Assembly (NCBI GenBank): GCA_023228875.1
Contig: JALOAG010000003.1
Span: 62,001-126,000, forward strand
DNA: 64,000 bases
Direction: 5' to 3'
DNA from: Bacteroidia bacterium
GTDB taxonomy: Bacteria > Bacteroidota > Bacteroidia > NS11-12g > UBA955
Shown: piece by piece, positions 7,945 to 17,347 of the stretch
How the letters are laid out: every line of letters starts with the position of its first letter
Numbering within the stretch: the first letter of the stretch is position 1
Position numbers and translations under genes: made by a program
The notes under the pieces: generated by a model
Database searches by the model: none
What the model was told of the DNA's origin: nothing
What the model saw: the letters and a program-made list of their open reading frames with translations, nothing else

Positions 7945-9735
7945 TTATTTGCGTTTCCTTTCATGCTCTTTCAGATATATTTTTCTTAATCTTATTGCTT
8001 TAGGCGTAATTTCTACTAACTCGTCTTCTTTAATATATTCCAATGCTTCTTCCAGTGAGAAAATTCTTTTAGGGATTTTACTAGAAGCATCATCTTTGCC
8101 TGCTGCACGGAAGTTCGTAAGTTGTTTAGCTTTGACAATATTTACAACAATATCATCCTGTCTGGTGTTTTCACCTACAATCTGACCTTCATAAATTTCC
8201 TCACCAGGGTCAACAAAGAAAGTGCCTCTGTCTAATAATTTATCAATAGAATATGAGGTTGCCGATCCGGTTTCCATGCTAATGAGAGAGCCGTTTAGCC
8301 TGCCGGGAATATTGCCTTTCCAAGGTTGATATTCGGCAAATCGGTGCGCCATGATAGCTTCGCCTTGCGAGGCAGTTAACATTTGACTTCTCAAGCCAAT
8401 TAAACCTCTTGACGGGATGCTAAATTCCAAATGCTGCATATCTCCGCGCGGTTCCATAATCAGGAGTTCACCCTTGCGCTGTGTAGCAAGTTCTACAATT
8501 TTTCCTGAAAGCTCTTCCGGAACATCTACCACTAGGCTTTCTATCGGTTCATTCTGAACACCATCTATCTCTTTTGTGATTACTTTTGGCTGTCCTACTT
8601 GAAGTTCATAACCTTCTCTTCGCATTGTTTCAATGAGAATGGAAAGGTGAAGAATTCCACGTCCAAACACCAATAAGCTATCAGGACTTTCAGTATCAAC
8701 CACTTTGAGTGCTAGATTTTTTTCAATTTCTTTCATCAATCTTTCTCTCAAGTGCCTGCTTGTTACAAATTTGCCGTCTTTGCCAAAAAATGGAGAATTG
8801 TTGATAGTAAACAACATACTCATAGTTGGTTCGTCAATCTTAATGTTGGGCAATGCTTCAGGATTATTGGCATCGGCAACTGTATCTCCAATTTGGAAAT
8901 CTTCTAATCCCACAATTGCACAGATGTCACCCGCTTCAACTTTTGATACTTTTTTCTTGCCAAGTCCTTCAAAGGTATAGACTTCTTTCACTCTGCTCCT
9001 TTTTATGTTTCCCTCATTATTGATGAGCACAATAGATTGGTTTTCTATAATTGAGCCTCTTTTTATTTTGCCTACAGCAATTCTGCCTAGGTAGTTTGAA
9101 TAGTCTAAAGAAGTAATTTGCATTTGCAAAAGACCTTCCTCTGTTTTGGGTTCCGGAACTTGTTCAAGTATTGTATCTAACAGATAACTAATGTCTTTTG
9201 TTGGAGTTTTCCAATCCGGTCCATACCAACCTTGTTTTGCAGAACCATATACTGTTTTGTAATCCAATTGCCATTCGGTGGCTTTCAAATTAAACATCAA
9301 GTCAAAGACAGCATCATTTACTTCATCGGGGCGGCAGTTTGGTTTGTCCACCTTGTTTACAATGACTACAGGTTTTAGCCCTAATTCTAACGCTTTATTG
9401 AGCACAAAACGGGTTTGTGGCATAGGACCTTCAAATGCATCTACGAGCAACAATACTCCATCAGCCATTTTGAGTACTCGTTCCACTTCACCTCCAAAAT
9501 CTGCGTGTCCTGGTGTGTCAATAATGTTGATTTTAATACCCTTGTATTCGATGGATACATTTTTAGAGAATATAGTAATACCGCGTTCTCTCTCAAGGTC
9601 GTTATTGTCAAGGATTAAATCTCCTTTTTCTTCTTCTTGTCTAAAGGTGAGCGATTGGTGTAAAATTTTATCAACCAGTGTTGTCTTCCCATGGTCAACG
9701 TGTGCAATAATTGCAATATTTCTGAGGGCTTTCAT
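7945..9735 (-). CDS. typA: Ribosome-associated translational GTPase TypA/BipA
   Basis: A 596-residue translational GTPase that binds the ribosome and supports subunit assembly and stress or low-temperature growth. GTP-binding motifs are all present: AHVDHGKTTL (about 11-20), DTPGHADFGGEVERV and NKVDKPNCRPDEV. The elongation-factor-like domains follow, including the EF-G domain V-like region and the TypA-specific C-terminal part (RGLIGLRSQMLTASQGEAIM, then NTRQDDIVVNIVKAKQLTN). Length agrees with the family at about 600 residues. A promoter box lies about 10 nt upstream of the ATG, giving a very short leader. Confidence 0.96.
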   Translation of the reverse strand: MKALRNIAIIAHVDHGKTTLVDKILHQSLTFRQEEEKGDLILDNNDLERERGITIFSKNVSIEYKGIKINIIDTPGHADFGGEVERVLKMADGVLLLVDAFEGPMPQTRFVLNKALELGLKPVVIVNKVDKPNCRPDEVNDAVFDLMFNLKATEWQLDYKTVYGSAKQGWYGPDWKTPTKDISYLLDTILEQVPEPKTEEGLLQMQITSLDYSNYLGRIAVGKIKRGSIIENQSIVLINNEGNIKRSRVKEVYTFEGLGKKKVSKVEAGDICAIVGLEDFQIGDTVADANNPEALPNIKIDEPTMSMLFTINNSPFFGKDGKFVTSRHLRERLMKEIEKNLALKVVDTESPDSLLVFGRGILHLSILIETMRREGYELQVGQPKVITKEIDGVQNEPIESLVVDVPEELSGKIVELATQRKGELLIMEPRGDMQHLEFSIPSRGLIGLRSQMLTASQGEAIMAHRFAEYQPWKGNIPGRLNGSLISMETGSATSYSIDKLLDRGTFFVDPGEEIYEGQIVGENTRQDDIVVNIVKAKQLTNFRAAGKDDASSKIPKRIFSLEEALEYIKEDELVEITPKAIRLRKIYLKEHERKRK

Positions 9736-9745
9736 AAAAGGGGTG

Positions 9746-9753
9746 CAAATGTA
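9746..9753 (-). promoter_or_regulatory. Bacteroidota -7 box upstream of typA
   Basis: The minus strand reads TACATTTG, a full match to TAnnTTTG, only 10 nt before the typA ATG. Transcription would start within a few bases of the start codon. Confidence 0.6.
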
Positions 9754-9840
9754 GTGATGTTTAACGGTTTTAAGAATAATATCTCAAAGTTACTATGGAA
9801 ATTTTAGGATTTGAGCGCGTTTCAGGATAATTATGAAGGA

Positions 9841-11043
9841 TTATATTGCTGCATAATCTTTCAGGTATTCATATCCTTTGTTGAGTTTTCCGTTTAAACA
9901 AATGGTTGCTCTGTCAAGAATTAGACTGTGCTCAGGATTAAGAATCTCAGGGATTAATCGTTGAACAAACGTTTTGCCAAAGAATGTGGAGGCATCTTTT
10001 GGTAGTTCGGTTGGTAAGTTGGTTACAGTCATCATGTCAATGGTGTCTGTTGAATAAGGGTTTGTTTCTTGCAATGTTTTTCTGCTGACTCCAAAAGCCG
10101 GATTAAAGATGTCTGTTGCTCTATATGTGATTGGTACTGAGCCATTCACATCACAAGATACATCAGCAATTACTGAAATTTTAAATGCCGAGTTTTGAAT
10201 GTCTGTAGTTTCAAAAAGGCGTGGCATTCTTGAATTCCAAAAGATGCCGTTTATCAGTAAATCACACTGATTTGCATATTGAAGAAAAGAAGACTCGTAA
10301 AGTTCGGGTTCGGTGTGAAATTGTTTTCGGTCGTATTTTTTGTCTGATTTCCTTCTAAAAAGTTGTTTGCTTCCTAAATGAGTAAACCAAATCCCTTTTT
10401 TCTTATGTTTCAAAAAATCTTCCGGACTGATTTCTTCTAAGCCAATATCTGTTAAAAACTTATATGCACCACCGCCCACACGACCTGTGCCGGTTAGTAC
10501 TATTTTAATATCTCCTTTGATTTTAGACTTTGCTTCTTCCACAATTCCTTTATATGAATTGATTTGGTAAGCAGGCGTTAGAGAAAATGTATTGTATTTG
10601 CGTCCCCAAGTTAACAATCCATTATATGCACCAACTTTGCCTGCAAAATTTCCAAAGCCTATAATCCGTTTGCCATTTGATTCGGTCAATGTTTCAAAAT
10701 CAATCATCCTGATTTTTTTAGAAATGAGCGCTCTCATCAACTTCTGATTATAAGGCTGCTTTTTTATGGTATGAGAAAAGAAAAAATAGGTTTTATTAGG
10801 AATGAGCTTATCCGGAGGCACTTCTTTTACACCTAACAGCATATCACAGTCTGACATATCAGTGGTAATTTCGATTCCATGTTTTCTGTACTCGTTATCT
10901 GTAAAAGTTCTATCACTTGACGACTCCACACTGATTTTAATTTGAGGATGGTCAAGCATTAACTGTTCGCATTGATGCGGTGTTAAAACCGTTCTCTTAT
11001 CTGCAGGTTGTTTCCATTCCTTTATAATTCCTATTTTTAGCAT
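9841..11043 (-). CDS. Saccharopine dehydrogenase-like NAD(P)-dependent oxidoreductase
   Basis: A 400-residue protein related to alanine dehydrogenase/transhydrogenase N-terminal domains and to lysine-forming saccharopine dehydrogenase. Typical features are KIGIIKEWKQPADKRTVLTP at the start, FGNFAGKVGAYNGLLTWGRK, and a nucleotide-binding turn in IVLTGTGRVGGGAYKFLTDIG around residues 180-200. A catalytic-fold segment VIADVSCDVNGSVPIT follows. Its true substrate is uncertain. It begins 5 nt after the M48 peptidase gene, so LemA, peptidase and dehydrogenase look like one transcript. A metabolic link among them is not obvious. Confidence 0.78.
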   Translation of the reverse strand: MLKIGIIKEWKQPADKRTVLTPHQCEQLMLDHPQIKISVESSSDRTFTDNEYRKHGIEITTDMSDCDMLLGVKEVPPDKLIPNKTYFFFSHTIKKQPYNQKLMRALISKKIRMIDFETLTESNGKRIIGFGNFAGKVGAYNGLLTWGRKYNTFSLTPAYQINSYKGIVEEAKSKIKGDIKIVLTGTGRVGGGAYKFLTDIGLEEISPEDFLKHKKKGIWFTHLGSKQLFRRKSDKKYDRKQFHTEPELYESSFLQYANQCDLLINGIFWNSRMPRLFETTDIQNSAFKISVIADVSCDVNGSVPITYRATDIFNPAFGVSRKTLQETNPYSTDTIDMMTVTNLPTELPKDASTFFGKTFVQRLIPEILNPEHSLILDRATICLNGKLNKGYEYLKDYAAI

Positions 11044-11048
11044 TTTTA

Positions 11049-12005
11049 TTAAAAATTTTCCAGTATTTCAATGCGCTTAGAGATGGGCGGATGCGTGGCA
11101 AACAGACCGGATAATCCTGAAGTGAATTTGCTGTTATTGTCATTGTTAGCTATAAATAGTTGTTTCATTTCTCCATTTGCAAAATCCATTTTGTTGTTTC
11201 CAGATATTTTTCTGAGAGCTGAAGCAAGTGCCAATGGGTTTTTTGTCATATCAGCAGCACCGGCATCTGCCATGTACTCTCTTTTTCGTGAAAGTCCTAA
11301 TTTGAAGAGAATAGAAAAGAAGTATGCTAACAATACTAACACAATTGCAATAAGAATAGCTGCTCCTCCGCCTTTGCCATCATTCTTACCACGTTTTCTG
11401 CTTCCAAAAATTAAATTGCGTGAAATGATTCTCGCCATTACAGCCAGAATGCCTACAAACACTATAGAGATGACGAGTAACCGTACATCTCTATTTCTAA
11501 TATGCGTAAGTTCATGCGCAATCACTCCTTCGAGTTCTTTGTCGTCCAATGTGTCTATAATGCCTTTAGTGAGCGTAACCGTAAAGTTTTTTTCATTGAT
11601 TCCGCTTGCAAAAGCATTCAGCACGGGCGTGTCAATAATTTGTAATTTAGGCATTGTCATGCCTACGCTCATGCATAAATTCTCAGTAAGATTATAAACA
11701 CGTGGGTTTTCACTTCTGCTTAAACTTCTGGCATGTGTTCCTGCATTTATCATTGCGGTATTGCCGAAGTATGCAATAATGAACCACAATCCTATTCCAA
11801 CCAATACATAAGGAAGAATAATTAAAAACTCTCTATTGGTCTGGTCAAATGCAGCGAGTTTGTCATATTCCCATACTTTTAATACACTCGCAAATAAAGT
11901 ACCCCAAATTGGAATGAGTATCAGAATAGGGAAAGCAATCAGATATAATACCGACAAGCGGTTGTTACGTGCAATTTGGGTGTGAATGCCAATATAATCA
12001 GTCAT
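11049..12005 (-). CDS. M48-family membrane zinc metallopeptidase (HtpX-like)
   Basis: A 318-residue membrane protease. Two N-terminal membrane spans (about 18-42 and 62-85) precede the zinc motif HELTH at 164-168. More membrane segments lie near 180-200 and 218-238, and the third metal ligand is expected in REYMADAGAADM. Family members degrade damaged membrane proteins with the active site facing the cytoplasm. It starts 16 nt after the lemA-like gene, an association between LemA and M48 peptidases that is common in bacteria. HtpX proper cannot be confirmed, so no symbol is given. Confidence 0.9.
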   Translation of the reverse strand: MTDYIGIHTQIARNNRLSVLYLIAFPILILIPIWGTLFASVLKVWEYDKLAAFDQTNREFLIILPYVLVGIGLWFIIAYFGNTAMINAGTHARSLSRSENPRVYNLTENLCMSVGMTMPKLQIIDTPVLNAFASGINEKNFTVTLTKGIIDTLDDKELEGVIAHELTHIRNRDVRLLVISIVFVGILAVMARIISRNLIFGSRKRGKNDGKGGGAAILIAIVLVLLAYFFSILFKLGLSRKREYMADAGAADMTKNPLALASALRKISGNNKMDFANGEMKQLFIANNDNNSKFTSGLSGLFATHPPISKRIEILENF

Positions 12006-12021
12006 TTATATTAAAGCATTA

Positions 12022-12576
12022 TTAAAAACTAATCTCCGGAGCTTTGTCCATTGCAGCTCTGTTCTCTTCGCCAACCTCAAACATAGGTTGTGAAGTGAAC
12101 CCAAACATGTTGGCAACTAGATTATTGGGGAATACTTGTATAGCTGTGTTGAGTTCGCGTGTAGCAGAGTTGAAAAATCTTCTCACAGCCGCCAATTTGT
12201 TTTCAATGTCTGAAATTTCCATTTGGAGATTCATAAAGTTTTGGTTTGCTTTAAGGTCGGGGTAAGCTTCAACTTGAACACTTAGTCCACTCATGGCTTG
12301 AGAGAGTTCGTTTTCTGCAGCGATTTTGTCATTAATACTTCCTGCTTTCATTGCGCGTGAACGTGCTTCAGTAACTTTGGTGAGTACTCCTTCTTCATGT
12401 TTCATATATCCCTTTACTGTATTCAGAAGTTGTGGAATTAAATCGTGCCGTTGCTTTAATTGTACATCAATGTCTGCAAATGCATTCTCTCTGCGCAATT
12501 TGAGTTTGACTAAACGGTTGTAAATACTGATTAGGAAGACAATCACTAATCCAATAATAATTAAAATGATATACAT
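12022..12576 (-). CDS. LemA family protein
   Basis: A 184-residue protein with an N-terminal membrane helix (residues 2-20) and a helical LemA domain. Recognisable stretches are YNRLVKLKLRRENAFADIDV, LKQRHDLIPQLLNTVKGY, YPDLKANQNFMNLQMEI and VRRFFNSATRELNTAIQVFP. LemA proteins are membrane-anchored with a helical bundle outside the cytoplasm; their function is not firmly known. It is the first gene of the lemA-M48-dehydrogenase series. Confidence 0.93.
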   Translation of the reverse strand: MYIILIIIGLVIVFLISIYNRLVKLKLRRENAFADIDVQLKQRHDLIPQLLNTVKGYMKHEEGVLTKVTEARSRAMKAGSINDKIAAENELSQAMSGLSVQVEAYPDLKANQNFMNLQMEISDIENKLAAVRRFFNSATRELNTAIQVFPNNLVANMFGFTSQPMFEVGEENRAAMDKAPEISF

Positions 12577-12656
12577 GATGTGTGTTTGTTTGATTACTGC
12601 GAATATATGTTAAAGGATTGAGTTATATCAGTATGAGACAAATAAGAAATATGAAA

Positions 12657-12681
12657 AACAAAAAAGCCGCTTTTGGCGGCT
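12657..12681 (-). terminator. Intrinsic terminator of the preceding gap; read on the minus strand after 12714-14822
   Basis: On the minus strand an AGCCGC/GCGGCT hairpin with a 5-nt loop is followed by a run of T with one G. It sits 33 nt past the stop of the Omp28-like T9SS gene and matches a Rho-independent terminator. Confidence 0.8.
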
Positions 12682-12713
12682 CCTTTGTTGTGATTTTGCA
12701 GATGAAATAAAGT

Positions 12714-14822
12714 TTAGTGACTCACAACTATCTTTTGGGTTACGGTTGTACCATCAGAATTGATGGTAACAGTATAAACACTATTGGGTAAGTCGCTGGT
12801 ATTCAGTAAATAGGAGCTGTTTCCGCTATTAAAATTAAACACATCTTGTTTAATCACTTGACCTTGAATATTGCGTATGGAAATTTCTGCATTATCTGCT
12901 TTGTTAAACATAATATTTACCATATCGTCAGCTGGGTTAGGGAAGATGCTTAATGCTTGTTGCATCTCAGTTTGATTTGCAGAAGTGCGCATATTTACAC
13001 GAACAAATTGAGATTGAAGTACTTCTTTTGTTTTGTCATCTTGAAGGAATACAACAATGCCAAGGTTCCAGAAGTTTTCAATAGAATGCTCGTTTGCCCA
13101 GTTTATAATATTGTTAGATTGAGCATTAACAGGGAGTCGGTAATTACCATGGAATTGATAATTGCCATGTTCAGAGTGTGTTGTGTTTTTTGAAAGTGCA
13201 GGAAGCACTTTTCCTGTTGGACCATAAGCAAATTTCTTCAACACATTATGAAACTCGGTTTCTCCATTGGTCTTAATGTTTTTGTAAGTAATCGTCTCTA
13301 CTATAGCAACATGTAATTTAATTCCGGCAGGAAGATCTATATATGGAGTAACCTTCACATCAAAGTTGAAATTATCTTTCCATACCATATATGCATTAGC
13401 TTCAATGTTCACAAATGCAGGTACGTCCATGTAATTTTGGATCATTGATGGTGTTGATATACCTGGGTTGAACCTAGGGTTGCCATCAATCATTGTAGCA
13501 GGAATTGAGTTTACACCACCATAATATCCTCCTCGAGTACCATTTTCTAAAGTATAATATGGATCCCCGGTTGATGGAAAGGAATACTGGTATTTTAAGT
13601 AAACATATCTGTCTTCAGGCATTGGGTCTGTGATAGAGAGAATTTTTTTATTGCCCGCATTGCATGGTCCGCAGGTTGAAGATGTAAAACTTTCTATTAG
13701 AATTCTGCGATTTATAAACGTGTCTAATACTTGAATTGTTATAGAAGCCATGTCATCATCAGCAATTGGGTCTGTATTGCCATTAGGATTTTTTACTTGA
13801 AAATCAATAGTGTATGTGCCGGGAGATGAAGGAGTCCATTTTGTAGGGTGAGATAATTCGTAATATGAGTTGGGAGCAACGTTGGGAACGGTTGCAGTGC
13901 TTGTTACCCAACTGCCACCATTAATTCTGTATGATGCTTCTACATTGGTTAATGCAGCAGAACCGTGATTTTGAATTGTAGATTTTATTGTAAAAGGTGC
14001 AGAAGAAGACATGTTAAATGGGTTGAAAATTACTTCTTTCACTCTTGTTGAACTTGTTGGTTGAGTTCCCGATGTAAATTTGTAATAGCTGTTATCTTCA
14101 TCTGTAAAGAGGTTCTGTGTAGTTTGATTGGCTCCTAAATTAGGTGAACCGGCAATTGAATATGCACTTGAACTATTAACTTGAATACCTGCACTCAGTT
14201 GTACATTGTTAGAACATAAGGAAGTTCCATTAACACATAGGGTTTTCATATCAACAATGTAAATATTATTTGTTGTTTCTTCCAAAACAACAGCCCAATA
14301 TGTCCAACCGTTGCTTATATGTGCTTCACCATAAAAGTTAAACCAAATCCAATGTTGTCTGTTTGGGGATGTTCCGTATGTTCTACTCAAAATTGCACTT
14401 TTGTATGTAGTTGAGCCACTTGATGAAGACATTGGTTTAATCCCAAGTATGCAAACAGAATTGTCAGCAATGTCAGGACTTGGTAATGTAGCATTGGCAA
14501 AGGAGGTAGGTTTAGTAGTTGGCGTACTATCGCTAAATGTTACAGCTCCGAAATTTCCTGCAAAGTATTTGGTTACAGCATTACCATTAAATTCGAAGGC
14601 AAATGGAATGGTTTGCGCGCTCGAATAACTAGTAGTTGCGTTTGCATCACCATTCCAAATAGTTGTCCAACCTGAACCATGTGCAGGGAATGGGTTTTCG
14701 CCATCTTGGTTGAGACCTTTTGGATTTTGTCCATCCTTATAAAAGGTGTAATAGTATTGAGCATTTGTGAAACCTATACTTAAGAAAAATGCTATACCAA
14801 ATGATAATAAAAGTTTTTTCAT
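12714..14822 (-). CDS. Exported Omp28-related protein with T9SS type A sorting domain
   Basis: A 702-residue secreted protein. A signal peptide (KKLLLSFGIAFFLSIGF, ending near NAQ) leads into a beta-rich region, then an Ig-like segment with alternating glycines around 285-365. An Omp28/thioredoxin-like domain begins near 375 (LIESFTSSTCGPCNAGNKK), which keeps a CGPC redox-type motif. The last 75 residues are a T9SS type A sorting domain (LSIFPNPADDMVNI, then GVY-type strand and TQKIVVSH). It is probably released or anchored at the cell surface. It lies 13 nt from the next T9SS gene upstream. The partner or substrate of the CGPC motif is unknown. Confidence 0.82.
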   Translation of the reverse strand: MKKLLLSFGIAFFLSIGFTNAQYYYTFYKDGQNPKGLNQDGENPFPAHGSGWTTIWNGDANATTSYSSAQTIPFAFEFNGNAVTKYFAGNFGAVTFSDSTPTTKPTSFANATLPSPDIADNSVCILGIKPMSSSSGSTTYKSAILSRTYGTSPNRQHWIWFNFYGEAHISNGWTYWAVVLEETTNNIYIVDMKTLCVNGTSLCSNNVQLSAGIQVNSSSAYSIAGSPNLGANQTTQNLFTDEDNSYYKFTSGTQPTSSTRVKEVIFNPFNMSSSAPFTIKSTIQNHGSAALTNVEASYRINGGSWVTSTATVPNVAPNSYYELSHPTKWTPSSPGTYTIDFQVKNPNGNTDPIADDDMASITIQVLDTFINRRILIESFTSSTCGPCNAGNKKILSITDPMPEDRYVYLKYQYSFPSTGDPYYTLENGTRGGYYGGVNSIPATMIDGNPRFNPGISTPSMIQNYMDVPAFVNIEANAYMVWKDNFNFDVKVTPYIDLPAGIKLHVAIVETITYKNIKTNGETEFHNVLKKFAYGPTGKVLPALSKNTTHSEHGNYQFHGNYRLPVNAQSNNIINWANEHSIENFWNLGIVVFLQDDKTKEVLQSQFVRVNMRTSANQTEMQQALSIFPNPADDMVNIMFNKADNAEISIRNIQGQVIKQDVFNFNSGNSSYLLNTSDLPNSVYTVTINSDGTTVTQKIVVSH

Positions 14823-14835
14823 GTTGATTTTGATT

Positions 14836-15534
14836 TTAGTTGATAATGAGTTTGCTCACAGATACGCTGTGTCCGTCATTGATCTCAATGAAATATATAC
14901 CTTGAGATAAAGTTTGAGTTTCTATTTCTCTATTTTGTGATGAGATATAGGTATTAAGCAGTGCTTTGCCTTCAATATTTTTAACTGTTATATTTCCTGA
15001 TTGCTTTCCTTGTACTCTTATTTTTGTGCCGGCAGATACAGGATTTGGGTAAATAATTAAGTCAGTAACTCCCCTAACAGTTGTAATGCTATTATAGGCA
15101 TCCCATGCTTCTGCATATACCACAATTGTCACTTTTTGATTTCTGTTATTAACATTGAAAATATCGATAATCATTTCTGCAATTCCTATCCCTTTACCAG
15201 GGTAAAAGTGTGGATAGAATATACCGCTATCACCTAAGACCATAAGAAAATCTGCACTGTCAACATCTGAGGGGTAGCATAAGTTAATATCGCAAACGGC
15301 ACTTTCCCATTCGTTAGAAGGTAAATTGTTGATTGTTCTTACCCATCTAAAAGAATCAGACAAGGCACTCACATTTTTGAAAACAAAACCATGTTCTAAG
15401 TCTGAGAAGTCATTGTCGTTTGCTTTGTTCGGACCTGATATCCAAACAGTATCCGCAGAGCTATAAACTGCTTGTGCGTTGATTGATAATGCAGCGCAAG
15501 TGAATATTATAATGCTTAAAAGAAGTTTTTTCAT
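14836..15534 (-). CDS. Small exported protein with T9SS type A sorting domain
   Basis: A 232-residue protein with a signal peptide (KKLLLSIIIFTCAALSINAQ). The body (about 25-155) is a beta-rich domain of unknown function, with WVRTINNLPSNEWESAVCDI, two nearby cysteines (CDINLCYPSD), and FNVNNRNQKVTIVVYAEAW. The final 70 residues are a type A sorting domain (DLIIYPNPVSAGTKIRVQG, then TQTLSQGIYFIEI). It starts 13 nt before the Omp28-like gene and probably shares its transcript. No enzyme motif was seen. Confidence 0.75.
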   Translation of the reverse strand: MKKLLLSIIIFTCAALSINAQAVYSSADTVWISGPNKANDNDFSDLEHGFVFKNVSALSDSFRWVRTINNLPSNEWESAVCDINLCYPSDVDSADFLMVLGDSGIFYPHFYPGKGIGIAEMIIDIFNVNNRNQKVTIVVYAEAWDAYNSITTVRGVTDLIIYPNPVSAGTKIRVQGKQSGNITVKNIEGKALLNTYISSQNREIETQTLSQGIYFIEINDGHSVSVSKLIIN

Positions 15535-15549
15535 GTTGTTTATTTAAAC

Positions 15550-15578
15550 TTAAAAGCCACTGTTGAAGTGGCTTTTAA
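15550..15578. terminator. Symmetric hairpin terminator between exported-protein genes
   Basis: TTAAAAGCCACT (15550-15561) and AGTGGCTTTTAA (15567-15578) form a perfect 12-bp stem with a 5-nt loop. With A and T ends on both sides it could stop transcription from the lipoprotein gene at 15597-16421. Confidence 0.7.
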
Positions 15579-15596
15579 AGTGTGTAAAAGATAAAA

Positions 15597-16421
15597 TTAT
15601 TTTATTTTTGTGTATTCGCCATTTACAAAGGTTACTTGATTGTCTCCTGTTTTGCGCCAAAAAACAACCACCGCTTTTAGATTTTCTTTTTTCCAGTTTG
15701 CATCTAAAGTGCCTGTATATGTTTTTGAAATTTTAGTTCCTTTGGTGACAGAAGAGGCAACTACGTCTCCTACTACTTCCGTAGTCAGGCTAAGTCTAAG
15801 AACATCATCATGCATGTTTTTGTCTTCGGTTCTACCGTCTTGATATTGATTTGCTTGAAGTCTGCTCTCTGTGATATAAACAGCAAAGCGGTATTCATCT
15901 GAAAAATCTTTATAAAATTGAGCATTAATCGTTACAGTGATATTGTCTCCATCTAATTTTACAACAGGTTTTGCATATACATCGGGATCGGTTTTAGATA
16001 ATATTTCATTGACTTTGGTAGTAGTAGAAGATTGCATACTTGCACCACCGGAAAATGAAGCAATTTGTCCGTTTCCGTCAGCGATAAATAATGTAGGTAC
16101 TCCTTTTACGCTAAATACGCCAGCAAGTTGGGTTGAATGTGCGTTGTTGAATGGATCAGTAGCACCACCAGCGCCATTTACTTGACATGAAACAACATGT
16201 ACTCTTTCATTTATTTTTTTAGCAGCTTGAATAGTTGGTTTGCCATAAGCACCGCATGGTCCACACCATGTTCCGCCAAAATAGAACATCATAACATTTT
16301 GGACAGGTTTGGTGGTTGTTGTTTTGCCACTGTTATCTCCACCGTCATCTTTTTTGTCTTTTTTACATCCGGCAAACCCGATTAAGAGCGCAGGAATCAT
16401 AAGTAATAGTACCTTTTTCAT
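15597..16421 (-). CDS. Thioredoxin-fold lipoprotein with CGPC motif
   Basis: A 274-residue lipoprotein. The leader KKVLLLMIPALLIGFAGCKK gives a lipobox cysteine at residue 19, followed by a polar linker (about 20-42). A thioredoxin-like domain starts near 45 with MMFYFGGTWCGPCGAYGKPT. It continues with the cis-proline region (FSVKGVPTLFIADGNGQI). The C-terminal third is a beta domain with VYITESRLQANQYQDGRTED, as in Omp28-related lipoproteins. It is expected in the outer membrane or periplasm as a thiol-disulfide protein. Together with the Omp28-like T9SS protein nearby, it suggests an extracytoplasmic redox theme. Confidence 0.82.
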   Translation of the reverse strand: MKKVLLLMIPALLIGFAGCKKDKKDDGGDNSGKTTTTKPVQNVMMFYFGGTWCGPCGAYGKPTIQAAKKINERVHVVSCQVNGAGGATDPFNNAHSTQLAGVFSVKGVPTLFIADGNGQIASFSGGASMQSSTTTKVNEILSKTDPDVYAKPVVKLDGDNITVTINAQFYKDFSDEYRFAVYITESRLQANQYQDGRTEDKNMHDDVLRLSLTTEVVGDVVASSVTKGTKISKTYTGTLDANWKKENLKAVVVFWRKTGDNQVTFVNGEYTKIK

Positions 16422-16471
16422 AATGTGAATTTATATTTAATCCGCACAAATATATAATGAAATTTGAAACC

Positions 16472-17347
16472 TCAAGCGTTTTTTTGAATAATTGTTTTTA
16501 GGCTGATATCCATGCTTTTAACTGAATGGGTGAGCGCACCTATCGAAATAAAGTCTATGCCTGTACCCAGATATTCAGTAATGTTTTGCTCGTTGATTCC
16601 ACCGGATGCTTCAGTTTCAAATCGGTTGTTTATAATCAAAACTGCTTCTTGAATTTCTTTTGGTGTGAAGTTGTCAAGCATTATGCGGTTTACATTGCCT
16701 ATAGCGCAAACTTCCTTGACTTCTTCTATGTTTCGGGTTTCTATTTCTATTTTCAGGTTCAGGTTGTGCTCTTGCAAATATTCTAAGGTTTTTGTAATTG
16801 CAGGGGTAATTCCACCGCAAAAGTCAATATGGTTGTCTTTGAGCATAATCATGTCAAATAAACCCATTCTGTGATTATCTGCACCGCCAATTTTGACTGC
16901 ATACTTCTCAAGCAATCGCATGCCAGGAGTGGTTTTGCGAGTGTCTAATATACGAACATTGTATGGTGCTGCTAATGAAGCATATTTATGTGCTGTTGTT
17001 GCAATGCCACTCAGTCTTTGAATAAAGTTGAGTACTAATCTTTCTCCGGAAAGTATGTCTGTAGCAGAGCCTTGAATATGCAATAATTGGGTTCCGTATT
17101 CTACTGGTGAGCCTTCCGGGACGAGTAATTCTACATTAATTTGAGGGTTTATCTTATTGAAAATTTCAATTGCTATAGGGAGTCCGGCAATGATACCCGG
17201 TTCTTTTGCAATCATTTGTGCACTGCCGGTTGTGTGGGGAGGAATTGCAGCTAATGATGAATGAGCAGCCTTCCCTATATCTTCATTTAAACCAAGTTCA
17301 ATGAGTTGCTGTACTTGGTCTTGTTTCCAAAAATTATCAAGGGTCAT
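16472..17347 (-). CDS. nadC: Nicotinate-nucleotide pyrophosphorylase (carboxylating)
   Basis: A 291-residue quinolinate phosphoribosyltransferase that makes nicotinate mononucleotide from quinolinate and PRPP in NAD biosynthesis. Diagnostic stretches are LNEDIGKAAHSS, LNFIQRLSGIATTAHKY, LDTRKTTPGMRLLEKYAVKI, GGADNHRMGLFDMIMLKDNH and the C-terminal ISIGALTHSVKSMDISL. Length is standard. Its start overlaps the end of the DUF4783 gene by 4 nt (ATGA), so translation is probably coupled. nadA and nadB are not in this window. Confidence 0.96.
   Translation of the reverse strand: MTLDNFWKQDQVQQLIELGLNEDIGKAAHSSLAAIPPHTTGSAQMIAKEPGIIAGLPIAIEIFNKINPQINVELLVPEGSPVEYGTQLLHIQGSATDILSGERLVLNFIQRLSGIATTAHKYASLAAPYNVRILDTRKTTPGMRLLEKYAVKIGGADNHRMGLFDMIMLKDNHIDFCGGITPAITKTLEYLQEHNLNLKIEIETRNIEEVKEVCAIGNVNRIMLDNFTPKEIQEAVLIINNRFETEASGGINEQNITEYLGTGIDFISIGALTHSVKSMDISLKTIIQKNA

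Noticed and set aside
9278..9754. 158-codon plus-strand frame over the typA start
   Set aside because: It is antisense to the conserved GTPase domain of typA, and its low-complexity serine-rich translation matches nothing.
11071..11697. 208-codon plus-strand frame over the M48 peptidase gene
   Set aside because: It is antisense to HELTH and the membrane helices; hydrophobic residues arise from the reverse reading of the real gene.
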